Assembly (NCBI RefSeq): GCF_001051235.1
Contig: NZ_CBTJ020000054.1
Coordinates: 1-64,000, forward strand
From: Candidatus Competibacter denitrificans Run_A_D11
GTDB lineage: Bacteria; Pseudomonadota; Gammaproteobacteria; Competibacterales; Competibacteraceae
Direction of reading: 5' to 3'
DNA length: 64,000 bases
Shown here: positions 52,164-63,058 of the stretch, piece by piece
How the letters are laid out: the number at the start of each line of letters is the position of its first letter
How positions within the stretch are numbered: the first letter of the stretch is position 1
Made by a program: the position numbers and the translations under genes
Notes under the pieces: generated by a model
Databases searched by the model: none
What the model saw: only the letters and a program-made list of their open reading frames with translations
What the model was told of the DNA's origin: nothing

Positions 52164-54231
52164 GGCCCGCGACTTACTAATCGAAATCGGCACAGAAGAA
52201 TTGCCGCCTAAAGCCCTGGCCGATCTGGCGCTAGCCTTTGAGACCGGCATTAGCGAAGGTTTGGCAAAAGCCGGGCTGGCACACGACGGTATCCAGCGTT
52301 TTGCGACACCGCGCCGTTTGGCGGTGCTGATCGAGCGCTTACCGATCCAGCAAGCCGACCGCCAGTTAGAACGGCGTGGACCGGCTTTGAGTGCTGCTTT
52401 TGGTCCCGACGGCCGGCCGACCAAAGCCGCCGAAGGTTTCGCCCGCTCCTGCGGCGTCGGCATCGCCGATCTACAGCGCGTGGAGACCGACAAGGGCGCC
52501 TGGCTGATCCACGTCAGCACTGAAGCGGGCGCACCAACCGCCAACCTGATTCCCGGCATCGTCGAAGCCGCGCTGGCTGGGTTGCCAATTCCCAAGCGAA
52601 TGCGCTGGGGCGACCGCGATGAGGAATTCGTCCGTCCGGTGCATTGGGTCGTGCTGCTGTTCGGCGATGAGGTGATCCCCGCCACCATCATGGGGATGGA
52701 AACAGGCCGGGAAACACGCGGTCACCGCTTTCATCACCCACAACCCATCCGGTTGAGCGCACCGGCCAACTATGCTCGGCAACTTGCGGCCGAAGGCAAG
52801 GTAATCGCCAATTTCGCCGAGCGGCGCGAGCAGGTGCGCGCCCAGGCTGAAACGGTTGCTGCGCAGTTGCAGGGCACAGCGGTGATCAAGCCAGCGCTGC
52901 TGGATGAGGTGACTTCACTGGTAGAATGGCCGGTGGCGTTGGCTGGCAACTTCGAGCAGTGTTTTCTCGATGTACCCTCCGAAGCGCTGATCAGCACCAT
53001 GCAGGACAACCAGCGCTATTTTCCGGTGGTGGATACAAACGGCAAACTGCTGCCGCACTTCATCACCATGACCAACCTGGAAAGCCGCGATCCCGCCCAG
53101 GTACGCGCCGGTAACGAACGGGTCATTCGGCCACGCTTTAGCGACGCTGAATTTTTCTGGAATCAGGATCGCAAGCAACCTCTGGCCAACCAGCGGGAAG
53201 CGCTCAAACAAGTTGTCTTTCAGCAGCGTCTAGGCACCTTAGCCGACAAGAGCGCGCGGGTTGCCACCCAGGCTCGCTTCATCGCTGAACAAACGGGCGG
53301 TGATCCCCGATGGGCCGAGCGGGCCGCAGAGTTAGCCAAATGCGATCTGTTGACCCAAATGGTGCAGGAATTTCCCGAACTGCAAGGGATCATGGGCCGC
53401 TACTACGCGCTGAATGACCAGGAAGCCGCCGAGGTCGCGCAAGCGCAAGAAGAACAATATCTGCCACGCTTTGCCGGTGATCGCTTGCCAGCGACACCTA
53501 CAGGACGCGCATTGGCACTGGCCGACCGGCTGGATAATCTCGTCGGTATTTTTGCCATTGGCCAGCCGCCTTCCGGGGCGAAGGACCCATTTGGGTTGCG
53601 GCGCGCCGCGTTGGGTGTCTTGCGAATTTTGATTGAGGGCCAAATCGATTTGGATCTGCGCGAGGTATTACAGCGCAGCGCGGCCACCTTTCAGCTCGCC
53701 CTTCATGCCGATCAGATCGTCGAAAGCGTTTTTGAATTTATCATGGAGCGGTTGCGGGCCTATTATCTCGACCAGGGCGTGCGCGCCGACAGCTTTGAGG
53801 CGGTATTGGAATGCCAGCCGGCCAGGCCCTTGGACTTTGACCGGCGAGTGCGGGCCGTCAGCGCTTTTCGAGAGCGGCCAGAGGCCACCAGCCTCGCCGC
53901 CGCCAACAAGCGGATTCGCAACATTCTCAAAAAAATAGAGACCGCTCCACCATCCCAGGTCCGGTCGGATTTGCTACCTGAGCCGGCCGAACGGGCGTTG
54001 GCTGAACGATTGGGCGAGCTTTCCACTGCGGTGATACCGCTGATGGAGCATGGCCGCTATGGCGATGCCCTGAACCGCTTGGCTACCCTGCGCGAACCGG
54101 TCGATGCCTTTTTTGATCAGGTGTTGGTCATGACTGAAGATACGGCGTTACGCGATAACCGAATCGCCTTGCTGAACCGGCTCAGCGAACTCTTTCTAAG
54201 GGTGGCGGACTTCTCACGCTTGCAGGATTAA
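52156..54231 (+). CDS. glyS: Glycyl-tRNA synthetase beta subunit
   Basis: GlyS is the tRNA-binding beta chain, 691 residues here, a normal length. It starts [21 protein letters not shown] and contains [32 protein letters not shown] sequence, [20 protein letters not shown] and [34 protein letters not shown] core, with a C-terminal anticodon-binding helical region ([19 protein letters not shown]). AAGGAGG precedes ATG 52156, which lies inside the end of glyQ. Confidence 0.96.
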   Translation: MSEARDLLIEIGTEELPPKALADLALAFETGISEGLAKAGLAHDGIQRFATPRRLAVLIERLPIQQADRQLERRGPALSAAFGPDGRPTKAAEGFARSCGVGIADLQRVETDKGAWLIHVSTEAGAPTANLIPGIVEAALAGLPIPKRMRWGDRDEEFVRPVHWVVLLFGDEVIPATIMGMETGRETRGHRFHHPQPIRLSAPANYARQLAAEGKVIANFAERREQVRAQAETVAAQLQGTAVIKPALLDEVTSLVEWPVALAGNFEQCFLDVPSEALISTMQDNQRYFPVVDTNGKLLPHFITMTNLESRDPAQVRAGNERVIRPRFSDAEFFWNQDRKQPLANQREALKQVVFQQRLGTLADKSARVATQARFIAEQTGGDPRWAERAAELAKCDLLTQMVQEFPELQGIMGRYYALNDQEAAEVAQAQEEQYLPRFAGDRLPATPTGRALALADRLDNLVGIFAIGQPPSGAKDPFGLRRAALGVLRILIEGQIDLDLREVLQRSAATFQLALHADQIVESVFEFIMERLRAYYLDQGVRADSFEAVLECQPARPLDFDRRVRAVSAFRERPEATSLAAANKRIRNILKKIETAPPSQVRSDLLPEPAERALAERLGELSTAVIPLMEHGRYGDALNRLATLREPVDAFFDQVLVMTEDTALRDNRIALLNRLSELFLRVADFSRLQD

Positions 54232-54244
54232 AAACCAACGCAAA

Positions 54245-54260
54245 GGTTTCACGTGAAACA
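54245..54260. repeat. parS-like site between glyS and gmhB
   Basis: GGTTTCACGTGAAACA contains the perfect 14-bp palindrome GTTTCACGTGAAAC and differs at one base from the conserved parS sequence. It is the best symmetric match in the window and lies 13 bp after the glyS stop. Confidence 0.75.
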
Positions 54261-54322
54261 TGGGTACCGTCGTCACACCTCACCAGCGGCGGGCCAATTA
54301 AAATTGCCGAATGAACTACTGA

Positions 54323-54874
54323 ATGACTCCGATAAAATTAATCATTCTGGACCGGGATGGTGTCATCAACGAAGATTCTGATGCATTCATCAAATCACCG
54401 GATGAGTGGCTACCCCTTGCAGGCAGTCTGGATGCGATAGCCCGCCTTAACCAGGGCGGTTATCGGGTGGTGGTTGCCACCAACCAGTCCGGGGTTGGTC
54501 GAGGGCTATTCGATCTGGAATGCCTGAACCGAATTCATCGCAAAATGTACAAAATGGTGCAAGAAGCAGGCGGCACGATTGAGGCGGTGTTCTTTTGCCC
54601 GGATGTGGACGAGACCCACCCCTACCGCAAACCCAACCCCGGTATGCTGGTGGAAATCGGTAAGCGGCTGAAATGCGATTTACAAGGGGTGCCGGTGGTG
54701 GGCGACAGCGTGCGCGATATCCGGGCCGCCAGGGCTGCAAATGCATGGCCGTTACTGGTACGAACCGGCAAGGGCAGCAAAACGCTCACGCGGGAACGGG
54801 AGGTCTGCGCTAATGTGCCGGTCTTCGACGATTTATCTGCCGTGGCCGATTTTCTAATTGCCCGCGACTCATGA
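54323..54874 (+). CDS. gmhB: D-glycero-beta-D-manno-heptose 1,7-bisphosphate 7-phosphatase
   Basis: GmhB removes the 7-phosphate in ADP-heptose synthesis for lipopolysaccharide. The 183-residue HAD phosphatase has the nucleophile motif LDRDGVINED, the motif II VVATNQSGVGRG, and the acidic motif VGDSVRDIRAARAA. In Escherichia coli a zinc loop with CPHH and CDC precedes RKP; here it is only CPDVDETHPYRKP, so three of four ligands are missing. Function is inferred from the family and from the glyQS-gmhB-plsC order shared with Pseudomonas. It overlaps plsC by 4 bp. Confidence 0.88.
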   Translation: MTPIKLIILDRDGVINEDSDAFIKSPDEWLPLAGSLDAIARLNQGGYRVVVATNQSGVGRGLFDLECLNRIHRKMYKMVQEAGGTIEAVFFCPDVDETHPYRKPNPGMLVEIGKRLKCDLQGVPVVGDSVRDIRAARAANAWPLLVRTGKGSKTLTREREVCANVPVFDDLSAVADFLIARDS

Positions 54875-55677
54875 CCTCTGGCTCACCGATCATGCCCACA
54901 TCCGTCGGTTTTCTTGGCAAAGCAAGCCGCTTCATCCGCTCACTACTGTTTTCGTTGGGGATGCTGTCGTCCATAACCCTATTTGCCCCCTTGGTGGTGC
55001 TGGGTTTCTTTCTCCCGTTTCGCCAACGTTATGGTATCTCGCAGATCTGGGCCGCCTTCAACATCTGGTGGCTGCGCATCACCTGTGGGATCGATTATCG
55101 GGTAAGCGGCAACGAGCATATTCCCGACCGACCGGTGGTGGTGATGGCTAAACACCAATCGACGTGGGAGACTCTTTTTCTGAACCAGTATCTGCCACCG
55201 ATGTCCTGGGTGGTCAAGCGCGAATTACTCTGGTTACCGCTGTTTGGCTGGGCGTTGGGCGCCTTGCGTCCCATCGCGATCAATCGCCAGTCGGGTAGTT
55301 TGGCGGTCAGACAAGTGATCCGACAGGGTGTGAACTACTTGCGGCAAGGCCAATGGGTGTTAATTTTTCCTGAAGGAACCCGCACCGCGCCGGGAACCCG
55401 CAACCGCTACGGCTTGGGTGGGGCGGTGCTCGCCACGCAAAGCGGCTGCCCAATTCTTCCAGTCGCACTCAACGCCGGTGAGTTCTGGCCCAGGCGCGGC
55501 TTCATCAAGTATCCTGGCACTGTCCAGGTCGTCTTTGGTCCATTGCTGGAAAGCGTTGACCGGTCGCCACAGGACTTGATCCGACAGGTTGAGGATTGGA
55601 TTGAAAGCAACATGCGGCTCATCAGTGAGGTTCCAGCGCCAGCGCCAAGCCCTGCCACGGGCCAACCCGAATCATAG
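54871..55677 (+). CDS. plsC: 1-acyl-sn-glycerol-3-phosphate acyltransferase
   Basis: This 268-residue membrane-bound acyltransferase would convert lysophosphatidic to phosphatidic acid. An N-terminal membrane segment (LFSLGMLSSITLFAPLVVLGFFLPF) is followed by the active-site motif KHQSTWET, an Hx4E version of the usual Hx4D, then ELLWLPLFGWALG and the motif III FPEGTRTAPG. The start overlaps the gmhB stop (ATGA). The family also includes lysophospholipid acyltransferases of other specificity, so the exact substrate is likely but not certain. Confidence 0.88.
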   Translation: MTSGSPIMPTSVGFLGKASRFIRSLLFSLGMLSSITLFAPLVVLGFFLPFRQRYGISQIWAAFNIWWLRITCGIDYRVSGNEHIPDRPVVVMAKHQSTWETLFLNQYLPPMSWVVKRELLWLPLFGWALGALRPIAINRQSGSLAVRQVIRQGVNYLRQGQWVLIFPEGTRTAPGTRNRYGLGGAVLATQSGCPILPVALNAGEFWPRRGFIKYPGTVQVVFGPLLESVDRSPQDLIRQVEDWIESNMRLISEVPAPAPSPATGQPES

Positions 55678-55688
55678 GAGCGATATCC

Positions 55689-56381
55689 ATGGCTTTCGCC
55701 AGTAGCAGACATACCGTCAAGCGCTTTGATGCGGAAATCCACCAATTGGTGGATTTAGTCCTGGAAATGGGCCGGGCAGTGGAGTTGCAAGTCAGCCGAG
55801 CCGTCACGGTTTTTCGGACTGGTGATATCGAAGCGGCTCAGGAGGTCATCGCCGGAGATCAAGCGGTTAACCGTTGGGACATGGAGATTGATCGCAATTG
55901 TGTCCGTTTGCTCAGTCGCCGGCAACCGATGAGCACCGATCTGCGGATGGTGATGGCGCTCAATAAAGCCGTGAACGATCTGGAACGAATCGGTGATGAG
56001 GCCAAAGCGATTGCCGAGAGAACACTATCCATTTATGCACGCGGCGTCCGCCCGCAAGAGGCGATCTCCTTGGAAATGGAGCGATTAGCGCTGATCGCCG
56101 ACCAGCGTGTCCAGCAAGCGCTCGATAGTTTCGCCCGGTTAGATGCCGAGCAAGCCTGGGCGCTGGCTCAGACTGATGAATCGGATGGCGTATTCGAGGA
56201 TATCATGCGCTCACTCAGTACCTACGCGCTGGATGGCGAGCTGCCGATTGGCACAGTGATCGATATTGCGCTGGCGTTGAAAGCGTTGCAGCGCGTGGCC
56301 GAGCGGGCGCGCAATCTCGCTGAATACGTGATCTACATCGTAGAAGGGCAAGATATCCGTCACTCGAACGTTGTTTTATAA
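55689..56381 (+). CDS. phoU: PhoU-like phosphate signalling protein
   Basis: The 230-residue all-helical protein has two PhoU repeats with acidic metal-binding positions: DLRMVMALNKAVNDLERIGDEAKAIAERT and ALALKALQRVAERARNLAEYVIYIVEG-type sequence. It starts MAFASSRHTVKRFDAEIHQLVDLVLEMG as PhoU does. PhoU restrains the PhoR-PhoB system and phosphate uptake. Here no pst or phoBR gene is adjacent, so it is a stand-alone copy. AGGAG precedes the ATG. It is 11 bp downstream of plsC. Confidence 0.9.
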   Translation: MAFASSRHTVKRFDAEIHQLVDLVLEMGRAVELQVSRAVTVFRTGDIEAAQEVIAGDQAVNRWDMEIDRNCVRLLSRRQPMSTDLRMVMALNKAVNDLERIGDEAKAIAERTLSIYARGVRPQEAISLEMERLALIADQRVQQALDSFARLDAEQAWALAQTDESDGVFEDIMRSLSTYALDGELPIGTVIDIALALKALQRVAERARNLAEYVIYIVEGQDIRHSNVVL

Positions 56382-56487
56382 GTGAGCAAATCGACGCTGT
56401 AATGGCGGTTTGTGAACGACGCTCAATGGCGATTCTATTCAGCCGTGGGACTGCCGAATAGAACCCGTACAGGATTTTCAGTAACCC

Positions 56488-58322
<1,835 letters not shown>

Positions 58323-58323
<1 letters not shown>

Positions 58324-59915
58324 TATTTCTTCTCCTCTTGCAGGGGCGGCGGTGCCATCCCACCGGTTTTGCAGCCAACGGCGGCCAGGTCGCGCTGGAA
58401 GGCAGCGATGGCGCGATATTCCGCTTCGAGTTTGGTCGGGATTGCCAGATAAATCGGCAACAATTGCTGATAAACCGCCACGTTGCCGGTCATCGGTGTA
58501 TGGCGGTGCATCGCGCCTACCATGCCGCCGATGGCGTTGAGTGAATTGATTCGGCCCAGCGCGTACAGCGCCAACACCGCCGCACCGAGGCAGGAACTCT
58601 CAAAGCTCTCCGGCACCACCACCTCGCGGTTAAAAATATCGGCCATCAGTTGCCGCCACAAGCCGGAACGGGCAAAGCCGCCGGTGGCTTTCATCGTCCG
58701 GGTCGGGCCGATCAACGCTTCCACAGCGGGCAAGATGCTGTAAAGGTTGAAAATGACCCCTTCCAACACTGCGCGAACCAGGTGCTCCTGGTGATGGTGC
58801 ATCGCCAGCCCGAAAAAGGAACCGCGCAGATTGGCGTTCCACAGCGGCGCGCGTTCGCCGGTCAGATAGGGATGAAACAGCAAGCCTTCCGCACCGGGCG
58901 CAACCCGTTCCGCGATGCGGGTCAGCACTTCATACGGATCAATCCCTAACCGCTTGGCGGTTTCCACCACCGAGGCGGCCAGCTCGTCGCGCACCCAGCG
59001 AAACACAATACCACCGTTGTTGACCGGCCCGCCGATCACCCAATGTTGATCGGTCAGCGCATAACAGAAGGTGCGACCGGCAGGATCGGTCAGCGGCCGA
59101 TCCACCACCGCCCGCAGCGCGCCACTGGTACCGATGGTGACGGCGACCTCACCCGGCCCAATGGCATTGACGCCAAGATTGGACAGTGCGCCGTCGTTGG
59201 CCCCGACCACGAACGGCGTGCTCGGTAATAAGCCCAGTTCCTGGGCCAGTTCCGGTTCCAGCCCGGATAAATGGAAGGTGGTCGCCACCGGCTCCGATAA
59301 CCGCTCCGGCGTAACCCCAGCCAACTCCAGCGCCTCAGTGTCCCAATTCAATTGGGTCAGGTTGAACAGGCCGGTCGCCGAGGCGATGGAGTAATCCACC
59401 ACGTAGCGTTTGAACAAGCGGAAGAAGACGTATTCCTTGATGCCGATGAAGCGCGCGGTGCGGGCAAACAACTCCGGTTGCTCGCGCCGTAACCAGACCA
59501 GCTTGGCCAACGGTGCCATCGGGTGGATCGGCGTGCCGGTACGCTGATAAATCGCCAGCCCGTTCCCGTCGTTTTTGATCCGCTCGGCCCATTCGGTCGC
59601 CCGACTGTCCGCCCAGGTGATGCTGCGGGTTAACGGCTTGCCAGCCCCGTCCACCGCAATCAGGCTGTGCATGGCGGCACTGAAGGATACGCCGATCACC
59701 TCCTCCGGCGCGGTTTGGGTTTTACGGACGACTTCCCGAAGGACGGTCAGCACCGCCGCATAAATCTCGTCCGGGTCTTGCTCTGCCACCACCGGACTGG
59801 GGGTCAGCAGCGGATAGCCGACCGCGTGATAGGCGAGCACCTTCCCATTGGGGTCGAAGGCGACCGCCTTGGTGCTGGTGGTGCCGATATCGACGCCGAT
59901 AATGTACTTGGACAT
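58323..59915 (-). CDS. gntK: FGGY-family gluconokinase
   Basis: The 530-residue sugar kinase begins [21 protein letters not shown], has [13 protein letters not shown] and [13 protein letters not shown] in the first domain, [11 protein letters not shown] and [11 protein letters not shown] in the ATPase core, and [18 protein letters not shown] near the end. These match FGGY gluconokinases (Bacillus-type) better than xylulokinases. Together with edd it feeds gluconate into the Entner-Doudoroff route. The frame is open for 75 codons upstream, but ATG 59915 follows GGAAGGAG and fits the family start. The short GntK of enterobacteria is unrelated. Confidence 0.85.
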
Positions 59916-60126
59916 GGTTCGCTCCTTCCTTTTCTGGTTGGGCGTGCCGACACTGGACTGGCTCAGTTGGAAAAGGCCAGGCAAAGCGTGCCGGAATGGC
60001 GCGTACTCCGCCATCGGGCGGCTGGCTAGCCACCTACCAGATTGCCAGATCATTGCGACTGAACCAAACTGGAATTCAATTCTCTGACGAGCAGCTTGTG
60101 TCTCGCTTTCAACCGGACTGCGGCAA

Positions 60127-60648
60127 ATGAAAATTCCCACGGTTAGCCCTGACGTGAAACTCTACAACGCAGCGACCCTGGATACGCTAAGCGTGGAGGC
60201 TGCGCACTCTGCGCGTTTGCGCAAAAATCTAAACGTACATCCGGTGCTGGCCGACCCGATCCAGCGCCTGTTCAATGCCATGGAACCGGGCACTTATACG
60301 CGGCCCCATCGGCACGCGCGCAATAGCGGTTGGGAGTTGATGCTGGTAATGCGGGGTGAATTTGCCGTGTTGTTTTTCGATGAGGAGGGTCTGGTCGTCA
60401 ACCGCATCCCTTTAAGCGCACCGCGCGGTGATGGCGCGGTCGAAATTCCCGCTTACGCTTGGCATTGCGTGGTGAGCTTGGCGCCTGGCACCTTGATGTT
60501 CGAGATCAAACCAGGGCCTTATTCGCCGGTTGGCGACAAAGATTTCGCAGCTTGGACGCCTGCCGAGGGCGACTCTTGCGCGTCGGCCTGGGTCAGGTGG
60601 TTTGAAACCGCGCAGCCGGGCGAGCGCCCACCCGGCCCACCCGTTTGA
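60127..60648 (+). CDS. WbuC-like cupin metalloprotein
   Basis: The 173-residue protein resembles WbuC, a cupin-fold protein often near O-antigen genes: RKNLNVHPVLADPIQRLFNAMEPGTYTRPHRHARNSGWELMLVM-type sequence contains the metal site PHRHA and Glu of WELMLV, and AYAWHCVVSL has the last His. Its chemistry is unknown. It is divergent from gntK across 211 bp and followed by an MFS gene 11 bp later. Confidence 0.82.
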   Translation: MKIPTVSPDVKLYNAATLDTLSVEAAHSARLRKNLNVHPVLADPIQRLFNAMEPGTYTRPHRHARNSGWELMLVMRGEFAVLFFDEEGLVVNRIPLSAPRGDGAVEIPAYAWHCVVSLAPGTLMFEIKPGPYSPVGDKDFAAWTPAEGDSCASAWVRWFETAQPGERPPGPPV

Positions 60649-60658
60649 GCAATCCACA

Positions 60659-61888
60659 GTGAGTGCGTCCGCCCTCAAGGGCTTTAGCGCATTGCGCCAT
60701 CGGAATTTTGCGTTCTATCTCTCGGCGCGCTTGCTCGGCACCATTGCGGTACAAATGCAAAACGTGGCCGTCGGCTGGCAGGTCTATGCGCTGACGGTTG
60801 ATGCCCTTGATCTGGGATTTATCGGGTTAGCGCAATTTGCACCCTTCTTCCTTCTGGTGTTGGTGGCCGGCCAGGTGGCCGACCAGTTCAATCGGCGCAT
60901 GATCATCATTGCCTGTTATGGGGTCGAGTTAAGCTGTGCGCTCATCTTGCTGGTGTTCACCCTGGGCGGCTTTCAGAGCTTATGGCCGGTGTTCGCGTCG
61001 CTGGCCTTGTTTGGCTCAGCCCGCGCTTTTCGAATGCCGACCAGCCAGGCGATTTTGATGAATCTGGTACCGCTCCAGCATTTCGGTAATGCGGTGGCCA
61101 TCAGTTCATCGACTTTCCATGTGGCAGTGATCGTGGGGCCAACGGTCGGTGGCATTCTCTATCTCTTCGGCCCGGCCACGGTTTATGGCACGGCTGCCGG
61201 CCTTTTTCTGTTGGCAATGCTGTTGATGACGTTAACCCATGTCGAACAGGCGCCCACACCCAAGGAAACCCCGAACTGGAACACACTCTTGGAAGGATTA
61301 CGGTTCGTTGGGTCACGGCCGGTGGTGCTGGGGGCGATTTCATTGGATCTCTTCGCGGTTTTGTTTGGCGGCGCGACCGCGCTTTTGCCTGCTTACGCCA
61401 GTGATATCCTGCAAGTCGGCCCTCAGGGCTTGGGATTACTGCGAACGGCACCCGGCGCTGGGGCTGCGCTCATTTCCATCGTGTTGGCTTTCCAACCGAT
61501 GACCCGGCGAGTCGGTTATTGGATGTTCGGTGGTGTTGCTCTCTTCGGCGTGGCGACCATCGTTTTTGGCCTCTCGCAAAGCTTCTGGGTATCGCTGGTG
61601 GCGCTATTCGTGCTGGGAGCCAGCGATATGATCAGCGTCTATGTCCGCCATCTCCTGGTGCAGATGGAGACCCCCGACGCGATTCGCGGTCGGGTCAGCG
61701 CGGTTAATGCCGTTTTTATCGGTGCCTCCAACGAATTGGGAGAATTTGAGTCTGGCCTAACCGCTGCCTGGTTCGGGTTAGTGCCGGCGGTGGTGCTCGG
61801 TGGAGTCGCCACGTTGCTGGTCACCGCGACCTGGATGTGGCGTTTTTCCGCCTTGCGGCGGATGGATCGGTTTCCGGGCAGCGACTGA
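60659..61888 (+). CDS. MFS transporter, MFS_3 / EntS-like
   Basis: From GTG 60659 the protein has 409 residues and about 12 membrane helices. The start LRHRNFAFYLSARLLGTIAVQMQNVAVGWQVY and the loop DQFNRRMIIIACYG (motif A-like) place it with the MFS_3 group that includes the enterobactin exporter EntS. Helix 11-12 region ISVYVRHLLVQMETPDAIRGRVSAVN is also typical. The substrate is unknown; no siderophore genes are near. A longer frame overlaps wbuC but the family begins at VSASALKGFSALRHRNF. Confidence 0.85.
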   Translation: MSASALKGFSALRHRNFAFYLSARLLGTIAVQMQNVAVGWQVYALTVDALDLGFIGLAQFAPFFLLVLVAGQVADQFNRRMIIIACYGVELSCALILLVFTLGGFQSLWPVFASLALFGSARAFRMPTSQAILMNLVPLQHFGNAVAISSSTFHVAVIVGPTVGGILYLFGPATVYGTAAGLFLLAMLLMTLTHVEQAPTPKETPNWNTLLEGLRFVGSRPVVLGAISLDLFAVLFGGATALLPAYASDILQVGPQGLGLLRTAPGAGAALISIVLAFQPMTRRVGYWMFGGVALFGVATIVFGLSQSFWVSLVALFVLGASDMISVYVRHLLVQMETPDAIRGRVSAVNAVFIGASNELGEFESGLTAAWFGLVPAVVLGGVATLLVTATWMWRFSALRRMDRFPGSD

Positions 61889-61943
61889 GTTTTTTCAAAG
61901 CGCGAGTGCTGGGACCAATACTTCCGATGAAAATCACTCATTT

Positions 61944-62858
61944 TCAGAAATTCTTTTTCAAATCCATTCCCTTATACAAGCCGGCAACTTGTTCGGCATA
62001 GCCATTGAAGATCAGGGTATCCCGACGGAAGAAATCGCCAATGCGGCGTTCTTTTTTCTGGCTCCAGCGTGGGTGATCCACATTCGGGTTGACGTTGGCG
62101 TAGAACCCATATTCATCGGGGACTTCCAGGTTCCAGGTAGTGCGTGGGGGACTGTCGGTGAAGTTGATCTTCACGATGGATTTAATGCTTTTAAAGCCGT
62201 ATTTCCACGGCACCACCAGCCGCAATGGTGCACCGTTTTGATCGAGCAGATCCTTCCCATAGAGTCCGGTGGCCAGCAAGGTGAGCGGATGCATCGCCTC
62301 ATCGATCCGTAATCCTTCCACATAAGGCCATTTCAAGGCCCGACTCTGCTGACCCGGCATTCGTTCCGGGTCCAGCAATGTGGTGAATTCGACGTATTTG
62401 GCATCCGCTGTTGGCTTAAAGCGCGGCAAGATTTTATTCAGCGGGATGCCTAGCCACGGTATCACCATCGACCACGTTTCCACACAGCGCAGCCGGTAGA
62501 TGCGTTCCTCCGCCATCTGGCCAGCCAGAAAATCTTCCAGCGAATAAACACCGGGTTTTTCACAATGCCCGGCTACAGCCACGCTCCAAGGTTTTGCCCG
62601 CAGATTGCCGTTAGCGCGAGCCGGTGCCGTCTTGCCGGAGCCAAGCTCAACGAAATTGTTATAGGAGGTAATGTCTTTGTAAGGCGTCAGCTTGAGATCA
62701 TCCTCAGCCGCGCGGGCAGTCCGACTGGCAATCAACGGCCCTAGCAAGGCGACGGCGCCCAACGCAGCCGTCGATTTCAAGAATTCGCGGCGTCTGGCAT
62801 ACAGTTCGGGCGGGGTGATTTCGGAGGGTGCGATATCGGTCGGTTTCTTGATCAGCAT
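61944..62858 (-). CDS. msrP: Protein-methionine-sulfoxide reductase catalytic subunit MsrP
   Basis: MsrP (YedY) is a periplasmic molybdopterin enzyme that repairs oxidised methionines in envelope proteins. The 304-residue protein has a Tat signal ([19 protein letters not shown], residues 22-40), the Mo-ligand Cys125 in [15 protein letters not shown], and the cofactor-binding [17 protein letters not shown] and [17 protein letters not shown] segments. ATG 62858 is preferred since the Tat signal would otherwise sit deep inside. The membrane haem partner MsrQ is usually next to it but is not seen in this window. Confidence 0.94.
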   Translation of the reverse strand: MLIKKPTDIAPSEITPPELYARRREFLKSTAALGAVALLGPLIASRTARAAEDDLKLTPYKDITSYNNFVELGSGKTAPARANGNLRAKPWSVAVAGHCEKPGVYSLEDFLAGQMAEERIYRLRCVETWSMVIPWLGIPLNKILPRFKPTADAKYVEFTTLLDPERMPGQQSRALKWPYVEGLRIDEAMHPLTLLATGLYGKDLLDQNGAPLRLVVPWKYGFKSIKSIVKINFTDSPPRTTWNLEVPDEYGFYANVNPNVDHPRWSQKKERRIGDFFRRDTLIFNGYAEQVAGLYKGMDLKKNF

Positions 62859-63058
62859 GGCGGTCTCGTCGCGGGGTCGTTTGTCATCTGACCTGTTATC
62901 GCGTGCCAAGTTGCGCCATCCGCCCCGCCAATTCCTTATACTGGATGAGTGACCGGGCGCTGGCAATGAGCTGGTGGTCCGGCGCGACGCCCTTTGCGTC
63001 CAGGCACGTTCGCCTGTTTTGCGAACGCATCGCTGATCACCCTCATCGAGCTTTCATC

